Positions 1 through 6,370 of a DNA stretch of 6,924 nt are shown piece after piece. Made by a program: the position numbers and the translations under genes. The first letter of the stretch is position 1. The number at the start of each line of letters is the position of its first letter. Source of the stretch: Bacteriovorax sp. (lineage in GTDB: Bacteria > Bdellovibrionota > Bacteriovoracia > Bacteriovoracales > Bacteriovoracaceae); the NCBI GenBank assembly GCA_030654205.1, contig JAURXW010000124.1:1-6924 (forward strand), read 5' to 3'. Under the pieces are notes generated by a model. The model was not told the DNA's origin. It worked only from the letters and a program-made list of their open reading frames with translations, and ran no database searches.

Positions 1-1716
1 TTTTAAATAAAGTGTATTAACAACTGCACCTGAAGAAATTGAAGTAAAGGGGACAACAGCATTTTGAGTTAAAGTAAAATTAGCAGCTGGGGAAATATTG
101 GCAATAATTGGATCAGTTATTGTTGGTGCTGTTCCAAATAAAAGTGCACCTGCTCCAGACTCATCTGAAACAGAAGCTGATAAAACTGAAGATGTTACTG
201 GCGTACAAATAATTCCACCAGCATTATCACCAGTACAAATATTACTTCCAACAATACCTCCAGTACCTAGTAGAGGAATAGTTCCAACGGTACTTCCTGT
301 TGCGTACGTTGCACCACTAGCAACACCTAAAGCTGTTCTTGCAGTAGCGGCCGATGTTGCCCCCGTTCCACCATTAGCAATTGGCAAGGCTCCTGAAACG
401 GCAGCTGCTTTCGTTAAATCAATTGCACCAAATGCCGGAGCTCCGCCAGCTCCGGGAATGCGTAAAACTTGATCAGCGACTCCGGCAGCTGTTGAAGTTG
501 GTGTTGCCCCTGCACCACCACCGAGCACTACTCCATTTAAATCTAAGACGGCTGAAGAACTCATCGCTGTGTTTGAACTATAATAGGGAATTCCCCCACT
601 ATTACCGGCCGATAAACCAGTACCACCTTTAGCGACTGGAACAGCGGCAGAAAGATTTGATGGATTTAATAAGGTGACTAAACTTCCGTCTAGTGCCGGA
701 AGTTGAGCTGTACCATTTAATTTAACAATTTGATTTGCACTTGTTCCAGAATTTAAAGTGAGTACTGGGGTAACTGTTCCAGTTGCCACTCCTATATCAG
801 TAGTAGCAGAAGTAACACTCGTTACAGTTCCTGCTCCCCCACCACCGGCCACCGTTCCTGGAATCCATTTCCCGGTTGCAAAATTATATTTTAAAACATC
901 ATTATTTGCAGGGGCCACTGTTGTTAAATCAACGTTGGCAATATCATTAAGAGTTGATCCTGGTAGTTTAAAAGAACCATTTAATAAATAAACATAATCT
1001 CCAGGAACCATCGTGACAATTCCACGTCGACCATTAAATGTTGAAACAACAACAGCGGAGTTTGCAACTTTTTGCCAATTATAACCATCAGAAATAATCC
1101 AATCTCCAATAGCGTAATTAATAGCATTCAGTGTTCCGGCAACTGAGACTATAAAATAATCACCAGGAGTTGATGAAGGAGAAGTTAAATCTGGAGTATT
1201 TGTTCCAGCGTTCCAGGTACCGAGGTAGGTTTGAGCATTTGTAATGGATGATGGTGTCCATGCAAACCCATTGTACTTCATAATCTGCCCTTTAGTGGCA
1301 CCCATAGAAGTTAACATCGTAGCAGTTATCGAATTGTTCGCAGTTGTAAATGTAACTTGAAATGTTGAGGTTGCACTCGCGGTTGATAAAACAAAATCAA
1401 ACATTACACCGGCAGCAAAAGTCACATTATTTAATGTATTAGCCACTATTGAAGTTGTACTTTTTGATTCTATTTGCAGATTAGTGATCGTAGCGCCATT
1501 AACAATTTTAAAATTTGAAACATCATTTAAATTAGTACCTGTAATAATTATTTGATTATTAACAACCTGAACATTCTCTACACTCATTGCTGGTTTAACA
1601 GGATTTCTAACAGAAACCTTTATGTTTGCTCCGGGTACACATCCAAAACTGGAAAGAATTAGGCAAACTGATAATGCCAAAATTCTGTGACCTTTTATTT
1701 TAAAAATCGAATTCAT
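1..1716 (-). CDS. Exported phage-tail-fibre-like surface/adhesin protein, C-terminus beyond window
   Basis: I translated this by hand: 572 uninterrupted codons from an ATG at 1716 to the window edge, so the C-terminus is missing. GGAG lies 5 bases before the ATG. Residues 9-26 form a hydrophobic export signal ending SSFGC; this resembles a lipobox with Cys26 as the lipidated residue, but Ser at -3 is non-canonical. Residues about 46-127 look like an IPT/TIG Ig-like domain (IIITGTNL). Residues about 160-245 match a common tail-fibre module: YLGTW, GDYFIVSVAGT, FAIGDW-like YAIGDWI, then FNGRRGIVT at 227. Next come GTVTSVT (296), QLPALDGS (338), two GGTG motifs (PVAKGGTG at 360 and PIANGGTGATS at 445) and a DESGAGALLFGTAPT segment (518). 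Such modules make trimeric beta-rich shafts in phage fibres. By analogy with Bdellovibrio mosaic adhesive trimers it may be a cell-surface recognition fibre; that role is inferred. It is richer in G+C than its neighbours (about 53-55% in lines 301-360 and 481-540). It could instead be a generic surface protein. Confidence 0.85.
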   Translation of the reverse strand, partial: MNSIFKIKGHRILALSVCLILSSFGCVPGANIKVSVRNPVKPAMSVENVQVVNNQIIITGTNLNDVSNFKIVNGATITNLQIESKSTTSIVANTLNNVTFAAGVMFDFVLSTASATSTFQVTFTTANNSITATMLTSMGATKGQIMKYNGFAWTPSSITNAQTYLGTWNAGTNTPDLTSPSSTPGDYFIVSVAGTLNAINYAIGDWIISDGYNWQKVANSAVVVSTFNGRRGIVTMVPGDYVYLLNGSFKLPGSTLNDIANVDLTTVAPANNDVLKYNFATGKWIPGTVAGGGGAGTVTSVTSATTDIGVATGTVTPVLTLNSGTSANQIVKLNGTAQLPALDGSLVTLLNPSNLSAAVPVAKGGTGLSAGNSGGIPYYSSNTAMSSSAVLDLNGVVLGGGAGATPTSTAAGVADQVLRIPGAGGAPAFGAIDLTKAAAVSGALPIANGGTGATSAATARTALGVASGATYATGSTVGTIPLLGTGGIVGSNICTGDNAGGIICTPVTSSVLSASVSDESGAGALLFGTAPTITDPIIANISPAANFTLTQNAVVPFTSISSGAVVNTLYLK

Positions 1717-1760
1717 TTGAACTCCAAATGAGAAAACATTTATTAATTTATTATCAACTC

Positions 1761-1782
1761 TATCTAAAGATATTTTATCTAA
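1761..1782. repeat. TATCTAA direct repeat and TATCTAAAGATA palindrome upstream of the fibre gene
   Basis: The 12-base inverted repeat TATCT-AA-AGATA (1761-1772) is followed by a second copy of TATCTAA (1776-1782), 15 bases start to start. On the minus strand this reads TTAGATA twice. It lies 45-66 bases before the fibre-gene ATG, where an operator or promoter element would sit. The DNA is very A/T rich, so chance is a real possibility. No clean -35/-10 pair could be chosen. Confidence 0.3.
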
Positions 1783-1857
1783 GTTTGGATATTTGAGGTA
1801 AATTAGGAAGTTATTGCCTAGGAGATTAGCTATTAAACTTAAATAGATGGAAAAAAG

Positions 1858-1874
1858 TGAGGCTAATTTGAGGC
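1858..1874. repeat. TGAGGC direct repeat at 11-bp period in the intergenic region
   Basis: TGAGGC occurs at 1858-1863 and 1869-1874, 11 bases apart (about one helical turn). A related TGAGGT lies at 1794-1799. Same-face direct repeats of this kind can be protein-binding sites upstream of the leftward fibre gene. They are short, so support is weak. The rest of the 249-base gap (1717-1965) holds no convincing gene. Confidence 0.2.
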
Positions 1875-1894
1875 ATATCTACATTAACTTCAAC

Positions 1895-1934
1895 AATCCT
1901 ATGAACAGAATAGTTGATTGAAATTATTAGGATT
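1895..1934 (-). repeat. Inverted repeat AATCCTA/TAGGATT downstream of the outer-membrane protein gene
   Basis: AATCCTA (1895-1901) and TAGGATT (1928-1934) can pair as a 7-bp stem with a 26-base loop, starting 32 bases past the stop codon of the upstream gene. The loop is long and no strong U-run follows on the minus strand. It is therefore not a good intrinsic terminator, although it could end or stabilise the transcript. Confidence 0.2.
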
Positions 1935-1965
1935 AACTTTTATTTGTAAATCGGATAAAATTGGA

Positions 1966-2928
1966 TCAGATAAAAATTGTAAGAGAAGCCGAGACCTCAT
2001 TTAAGAGAAAATAATTATATTGAAGTCCAAAAACAAAAAAACGATTGGCCAAAAACTCCGCACCATAATAAATATCCATTTTTTTTCTTTGAATAATTAA
2101 TTGATTATTCAAATAACTCATATTGGGGGAATTTTCCTGTCTAAACGCCAGATTGAATAGAAATTTTTTATAAACATATGAACCTGAATACAAATTGATC
2201 TGAGTACTCTCTGTATAAAAATTATACTTTGTAAGAATAAGTCCATAATCTAGCGAAAGATTATTAATTTTAGTTCCAATCGTAAATGTTTTAACTAAAA
2301 AATTTTCTAGATAAGTAGAGCTATTATAAATTGATGAGTATAGTAGATTATTATATGGATTAATATAACTCCCCAAGTTAATCTTGATATCATCCTTGGA
2401 AAAATAAGCACCAAAATTTAATGAAAATAATCTAGCGGAAACTCCAAAACCAGGATTAATCTTTTTGATATCAGGATTTCGCTTGGCCGAAAGTCCAAGA
2501 TCAAGAGCGAAATTTGTTTTGTCGATTAAGTTAAGTCCAACGGCTAAATTTAATTTTTTATTTTTATACTGAGTCTTATGAATCTTTCGAATATAATATG
2601 AATCATCTATTTCTATTGAGCGATTTCCAAAAAAAGAATTTTCAAGACTTGGATTTAGAAGTGCCCCTATTTTTCCGTTCCCTGTTACCAAATCGAATCG
2701 TAAAGGGTTATTTTGCTGGTAAATAGATTCAATACCAAACCCTCTCACACTACTAATATTACTTGGATTTAGTGTTGCGGCCGAAGAACTTGAAGGAAGG
2801 GATTGAGAGCTACTTCGAGATTTACCACCACAATATTTAAAATATTTACAAAGATCCTGGTCAGCTGCAAATGAAGCATTCAAATCAAATAAGAGTGCAA
2901 ATAGATAAAATAAGAAATTAGTCACCAA
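1966..2928 (-). CDS. Secreted protein, probable outer-membrane beta-barrel, function unknown
   Basis: A 320-residue protein I cannot name. Residues 4-20 are a hydrophobic signal peptide with a likely cleavage after ASFA (21) or AFAA. A short Cys-containing segment (C27, C33) and a Ser-rich linker (37-50) follow. From about residue 65 the chain is rich in Asn, Tyr, Phe and Lys with alternating polar/hydrophobic strands (for example NLAVGLNL, FALDLGLSA, FSLNFGAYF, FVFGLQYNYF). It ends in a short strand, ASLTIFI. This is the pattern of an outer-membrane beta-barrel. The start is uncertain: only adjacent TTG (2928) and GTG (2925) codons are available, there is no Shine-Dalgarno sequence, and the signal peptide lacks the usual Lys/Arg. 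The frame runs back, in phase, to the stop codon of the upstream oxidoreductase gene, 42 bases away, so the two are probably co-transcribed. A porin-like or envelope structural role is inference only. Confidence 0.75.
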   Translation of the reverse strand: MVTNFLFYLFALLFDLNASFAADQDLCKYFKYCGGKSRSSSQSLPSSSSAATLNPSNISSVRGFGIESIYQQNNPLRFDLVTGNGKIGALLNPSLENSFFGNRSIEIDDSYYIRKIHKTQYKNKKLNLAVGLNLIDKTNFALDLGLSAKRNPDIKKINPGFGVSARLFSLNFGAYFSKDDIKINLGSYINPYNNLLYSSIYNSSTYLENFLVKTFTIGTKINNLSLDYGLILTKYNFYTESTQINLYSGSYVYKKFLFNLAFRQENSPNMSYLNNQLIIQRKKMDIYYGAEFLANRFFVFGLQYNYFLLNEVSASLTIFI

Positions 2929-2970
2929 GTGATTATAAGGTGGATTTAAATAAACATCAAAAGACGGGCA

Positions 2971-3732
2971 TTAAAAACCCGAATACCAGTCATAGCCTTT
3001 TTCAGTCCAGTAATCTGAAGGGCGAAGGTCAGAAAAAAATATTTTACCAATCCGCTTAATATTTTTTATACCGTACTTAACTGGTATGATTAATCTTATA
3101 GGTGCTCCATTTTCATCACTTAAAACTTGCCCATTCATTTCATAGGCCAGCACTGTTTGAGGATGAAGCATTGATTCCATATCAATTGAAACATAATATT
3201 TCTTATCCGGAGTTTCGAGACCAACATAATTATAATAAGTGCCATCTGCTTTTTTACCTAAATTATATAAGGCTAAAAAATCTGAAAATCGAGCACCAGC
3301 ATATTGAATATCTTCACTCCACCCTTCGATGCAACGAAATTCTGTTGAGTAACCCACTTTCGGTAATGAATAAAAAAGAGCAAGCGGGAAAATAATTTTT
3401 TTATTTTCTTTTAATACTTCAATAGAATAATTTTTAACATCGACTTCATCTTCAAGCCCGATATCACCGTTAACTCGTGGTTCATCGCCTGCGGCCGGTG
3501 GTGGTTTTGCTATTGATAAGCGCTTTTTCGAGTTTAGCTTAGACCAAACTTTTTCATTCCATTCAAAAGAACGACGTAAAACAACAGGAGTCCCCTCAAT
3601 TTTAGTGCTAGAATTCTGAATATATTTAAAGGTAAAAACAGAAAAAACCAAAAATAAAATGACTATACAAAAGGAAATAATTAAACGCTTTTTTAAATAT
3701 CTCGCATCGACCTTAATCTTTTTCAATTTCAT
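2971..3732 (-). CDS. Membrane-anchored molybdopterin-dependent oxidoreductase (sulfite-oxidase fold)
   Basis: A 253-residue protein of the oxidoreductase molybdopterin-binding family (the sulfite oxidase/MsrP-YedY fold). It has a basic N-terminus and a single membrane segment at about 17-35. Further on are EPRVNGDIG (84-92) and FRCIEGWSE (132-140); in this family that Cys (C134) ligates molybdenum. A long C-terminal signature follows: SIDMESMLHPQTVLAYEMNG starting at 182, then GAPIRLIIPVKYGIKNIKRI (209-228), then PSDYWTEKGYDWY (238-250). The anchor should put the Mo domain in the periplasm, where it would take electrons from or give them to the adjacent cytochrome b. The substrate is unknown; sulfoxide reduction is one possibility by analogy with MsrP. 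There is no proper twin-arginine motif, only KKR before the membrane segment. The ATG lies inside the end of the cytochrome gene (20-base overlap), which suggests translational coupling. The family assignment is secure and the reaction is not. Confidence 0.92.
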   Translation of the reverse strand: MKLKKIKVDARYLKKRLIISFCIVILFLVFSVFTFKYIQNSSTKIEGTPVVLRRSFEWNEKVWSKLNSKKRLSIAKPPPAAGDEPRVNGDIGLEDEVDVKNYSIEVLKENKKIIFPLALFYSLPKVGYSTEFRCIEGWSEDIQYAGARFSDFLALYNLGKKADGTYYNYVGLETPDKKYYVSIDMESMLHPQTVLAYEMNGQVLSDENGAPIRLIIPVKYGIKNIKRIGKIFFSDLRPSDYWTEKGYDWYSGF

Positions 3733-4351
3733 ACCCCGCGACCATTGATCTAAAATTATTCCACCCAGCTCTTGCTACTTGAATGATGTGAATAATAAAA
3801 AAGATAAGAAACCCTAACATTAATAAAAAATGTTCAAACCGAGCGGCTTTATAACCACCTAGTAATGTAGTCAAGGCCCCAAGTGTGACTGGCTTGTAAA
3901 TAGCTAGGCCTGTTATCACTGAGCTGAGTCCCATAAAAATGGCCAAAAAATAAGCTACTCTTTGAGCAGCATTAAATTTTCCAATAAAAGAAGGGGCCTC
4001 TTTTTTAATTTTTAAGTCATGCAAGACAACCTCAATTGCCTGCGAAAGTGTTTTACGATCTAATGTTAATTCCTTCCATTGTTTACTAAGAATCATATAT
4101 AAAACGTAAATAATTCCGTTAAGACAAAAACCCCACATGATAAAAAAATGCCACCCCATGCCTTCAGCTAATCTAAAACGAATTGAAAAATTTTGGGCAA
4201 CCCAAGTGGGAATTTTAATATATTGGTCGTTGGCCCAATAAATAAGAATACCACTCCAAATCATAAGCGATAGAAATACAAAGTTAATCCAATGCGTACA
4301 TCTTAAAATTAAAGAATGTTTTTCTTTGATAAGAATCTTATTACAATTCAT
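3713..4351 (-). CDS. Cytochrome b (b561/Ni-Fe hydrogenase type) membrane electron-transfer subunit
   Basis: A 212-residue membrane protein with four predicted helices at about 22-40, 68-88, 133-152 and 174-193. Candidate heme b ligands sit at helix ends in the usual places: H20 (RCTHWIN), H68 (GMGWHFF), H174 (FEHFLL) and H188 (FIIHIIQ). A KFNAAQRVAY segment precedes helix 3, like the F/YN-x-x-Q-K motif of this family. It should carry electrons between membrane quinone and the molybdoenzyme encoded by the overlapping next gene, as in other Mo-oxidoreductase/cytochrome b pairs. The ATG is preceded by AAGGA at 7 bases. The histidine kinase gene ends only 42 bases upstream on the same strand. The family is clear; the physiological direction of electron flow is not. 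Confidence 0.9.
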   Translation of the reverse strand: MNCNKILIKEKHSLILRCTHWINFVFLSLMIWSGILIYWANDQYIKIPTWVAQNFSIRFRLAEGMGWHFFIMWGFCLNGIIYVLYMILSKQWKELTLDRKTLSQAIEVVLHDLKIKKEAPSFIGKFNAAQRVAYFLAIFMGLSSVITGLAIYKPVTLGALTTLLGGYKAARFEHFLLMLGFLIFFIIHIIQVARAGWNNFRSMVAGYEIEKD

Positions 4352-4377
4352 AAAATATTCCTTAATGTTTTTTTTAA

Positions 4378-4383
4378 ATTATA
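4378..4383 (-). promoter_or_regulatory. Candidate -10 element (TATAAT) for the cytochrome b/Mo-oxidoreductase genes
   Basis: A perfect TATAAT on the minus strand lies 27-32 bases before the cytochrome b ATG, in the short gap after the kinase gene. Transcription would start about 20 bases before the ATG. The -35 region at 17-bp spacing (TAGTAT) is poor, and such hexamers are frequent in A/T-rich DNA, so this is tentative. If real, it would let the redox genes be expressed apart from the kinase. Confidence 0.3.
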
Positions 4384-4393
4384 TGGTGGCATT

Positions 4394-6175
4394 TTAAGAA
4401 ATACTAGGATCTGTAGTATTATTTTTAGGAATTTCAAAAATAAACGAAGAGCCTTCACTTATCTTACTTTCAACCCAAAGTTTTCCGTTGTGAGCTGTAA
4501 TGATTTGTTTAGCAATATAGAGTCCCAATCCAAGTCCATCAGCAATATTAGAAGCAGTGGCCCGCTCGAAGCGTTCAAATATCCTTTCCTTATCTTTATC
4601 AGCAATGCCAATTCCTTGATCTGTAACTGTAACTCTAACAAAACTAACAAAATCTTCAGCTTTAATACGAATAACTTTTTGATTTCCATATCTCAATGCG
4701 TTTATTAAAATATTTGTAAGTACTTGTCCTAAACGAAGAAAATCCCAGTTTCCTTCTAGATTACCACGAATTTCAACAATAGGTGGTGGATAACCTAAAG
4801 ATGTCATTTGATCTAATAATAAATTTACAGATTCGTTTATAAGATCAGCTAAATTGCCTTTAGCTATCTCAATTTTCAACTTACCAGTTCTTAGTCTTGC
4901 GATATCAAGCATATCTTCCACAAGTCTATTCAATGTCGAAATGTGCTTGATTATTTGATTAGCTATTTTTTCGAATTTATTTTTTTCGATATTAAGATCC
5001 ACAGAATTATTCATTGTTTTTTTAAACATTTGGGCTTGAAGTTTTATTATAGTCATTGGTGTTCTTAATTCATGAGAAGCTATCGATAAAAACTCATCTC
5101 TCATGGCCACGGACTCCTTAAGAGATGTTTGTATTTTTAAAAGTTCCTTGGCTTGGTTTTGTTTTAAAATAATATTTCCTGAAATAAAGAGTGTTATAGT
5201 TATACCGAATACCAATATCCAAAAATTAGTATTTTTGTTAGTAGGCGAAAACAAAGGAGCTGAATTAACGAACATCGTAAAAGTCTGATTACTAAAATTA
5301 AAATAATTTATTTTTTCAAAGCTTGGCTTAAAATTTTTCTTGTTAAAATGTGAAACATTATCATAATCATAAAGCAAATTGTCTAAATGCATAGTTTGAC
5401 CATCGTAAATCTCGAAATCAACCCCTAGCTTAAAATCAATAAAAATATCATTAAATAATTCTTTTATTTGAAATACACAGACAACAAATCCAACAATTTC
5501 TAACTGTCGTTTCTGCAAAGTCGAAATATCCTTACCTTTTTTATACATTGGCAGCATGGCAATAAGACCAACTTGGTCAATTTTTTCATGCTCGTTAACC
5601 AGTAATAATTTTTTTGTAATTATACTTAAACCCGAATCACGAGCTTTTTCGATTGCTAGTCGTCTTGATTTTTCCGAGAACATATCAAACCCCAGAATCT
5701 CCTGTATTCTTAGGTCAGGAGGTTCGAGATAAATAATAGGATAATAAGTATCTCGCTTTCCGGCCGGCCAAACCCTATACCCTTTTAGCCCCGACTTTTT
5801 AATTTCTAAAACATGAGATTTAAGATTTTTAAAATTTATTTTTTTAATATAGGCAAGACTTTGGATTCCAGGGTTCTTTTCAAACAACTGTGCCTCATTA
5901 ACATATTTATGAAATTTCTCTCTTGTGATTATTTCATCTGCATTATTAACAAAGGCCCGAATTTGAATTAGAGTGTTTTCATAACTATTAAGTCTATTTT
6001 TTACTCTTAAGTTGACACTTAAGTTTTCTGATTCAAAAATTATTTTTTTCTGTAGTTGTAAGATTTTATATTCACTAATGCTGGAAAAAATGGTTAATGA
6101 TAAACCAAATATTAAAACGCCCCATCCTAAGGCAGGAACATTTGTAATTTTCTGTAATAAGACTCTTAAGTGCAT
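4394..6175 (-). CDS. CHASE-domain sensor histidine kinase
   Basis: A 593-residue inner-membrane sensor kinase. Membrane segments at about 15-33 and 317-336 flank a periplasmic CHASE ligand-binding domain. CHASE features are NPGIQSLAYI (101-110), GYRVWPAGKRDTYYPIIYLE (132-151), LGFDMFSEKSRR (161-172), ARDSG (178-182) and a later LPMYKKG. The HisKA domain has its phospho-accepting His368 in FLSIASHELRTP. The HATPase domain has an N box (N488, N492), G1 DQGIGI (519-524), F box RIFERF (531-536) and G2 GLGLGL (547-552), so all catalytic boxes are intact. There is no fused receiver or PAS domain. The ATG at 6175 has a purine-rich AGGAAGAGA 5 bases upstream. CHASE domains sense small extracellular molecules such as cytokinin-like compounds, peptides or lipids; the ligand here is unknown. 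The divergent single-domain receiver gene is the likely partner. No convincing -35/-10 pair was found for this gene. Confidence 0.95.
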   Translation of the reverse strand: MHLRVLLQKITNVPALGWGVLIFGLSLTIFSSISEYKILQLQKKIIFESENLSVNLRVKNRLNSYENTLIQIRAFVNNADEIITREKFHKYVNEAQLFEKNPGIQSLAYIKKINFKNLKSHVLEIKKSGLKGYRVWPAGKRDTYYPIIYLEPPDLRIQEILGFDMFSEKSRRLAIEKARDSGLSIITKKLLLVNEHEKIDQVGLIAMLPMYKKGKDISTLQKRQLEIVGFVVCVFQIKELFNDIFIDFKLGVDFEIYDGQTMHLDNLLYDYDNVSHFNKKNFKPSFEKINYFNFSNQTFTMFVNSAPLFSPTNKNTNFWILVFGITITLFISGNIILKQNQAKELLKIQTSLKESVAMRDEFLSIASHELRTPMTIIKLQAQMFKKTMNNSVDLNIEKNKFEKIANQIIKHISTLNRLVEDMLDIARLRTGKLKIEIAKGNLADLINESVNLLLDQMTSLGYPPPIVEIRGNLEGNWDFLRLGQVLTNILINALRYGNQKVIRIKAEDFVSFVRVTVTDQGIGIADKDKERIFERFERATASNIADGLGLGLYIAKQIITAHNGKLWVESKISEGSSFIFEIPKNNTTDPSIS

Positions 6176-6254
6176 TAAAATCTCTTCCTATATGAATTTA
6201 TATTTACCGAACGCTCATCTGACATAGATTAACAAAAAAAATGTGCTTTAAAAC

Positions 6255-6268
6255 TTAAGAGATCTTAA
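6255..6268. promoter_or_regulatory. 14-bp palindrome in the kinase/response-regulator divergent region, candidate operator
   Basis: TTAAGA-GA-TCTTAA is a 6-bp inverted repeat with a 2-base centre. It lies in the 195-base gap between the divergent kinase and receiver genes, 37 bases upstream of the receiver's -35 and 80 bases before the kinase ATG. A dimeric regulator bound here could act on both genes. A/T-rich palindromes also arise by chance, and no copy was seen near other genes. Confidence 0.3.
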
Positions 6269-6304
6269 ACAGATAGGAATATTTGATAAAACAAAATCTT
6301 TTAC

Positions 6305-6333
6305 TTGGCGAATAAGCATCTGAACTCTATATT
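6305..6333 (+). promoter_or_regulatory. Sigma70-type promoter of the response regulator gene
   Basis: TTGGCG (6305-6310, 4 of 6 to TTGACA) and TATATT (6328-6333, 5 of 6 to TATAAT) are separated by exactly 17 bases. Transcription would begin near 6340, giving a leader of about 30 bases that contains the AGGAG ribosome-binding site. This is the best promoter match noticed in the window. Confidence 0.55.
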
Positions 6334-6370
6334 GCGAAGAACCTTTATCGGCAAGTCTTAGGAGAATTTT

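Noticed and set aside
98..991. Three plus-strand open frames (98-472, 381-632, 758-991)
   Set aside because: They lie antisense to the continuous 572-codon leftward fibre gene, which has clear domain motifs. Their Pro/Ala/Leu-rich products are typical antisense shadows.
1..1716. Prophage or phage tail gene
   Set aside because: The motifs are phage-like, but the protein starts with a bacterial export signal and no phage structural, lysis or integrase gene is visible in the flanking 5 kb.
1728..1920. Two tiny plus-strand frames (22 codons from 1728, 24 codons from 1846)
   Set aside because: They have no suitably spaced ribosome-binding site, and short frames are expected by chance in A/T-rich DNA.
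2965..2981. Hairpin CGGG...CCCG at the oxidoreductase stop codon followed by TCTTTT on the minus strand
   Set aside because: A 4-bp stem with a 9-base loop and a broken T-run is too weak to call an intrinsic terminator.
3102..3395. Plus-strand frame inside the Mo-oxidoreductase gene
   Set aside because: It is antisense to well-conserved family motifs, has no recognisable protein features and no ribosome-binding site.
4316..6227. Plus-strand frames 4316-4708, 5103-5288 and 6012-6227, and the minus-strand frame 4459-4689
   Set aside because: All overlap the histidine kinase gene, whose domain structure is unambiguous, and none has protein-like features of its own.
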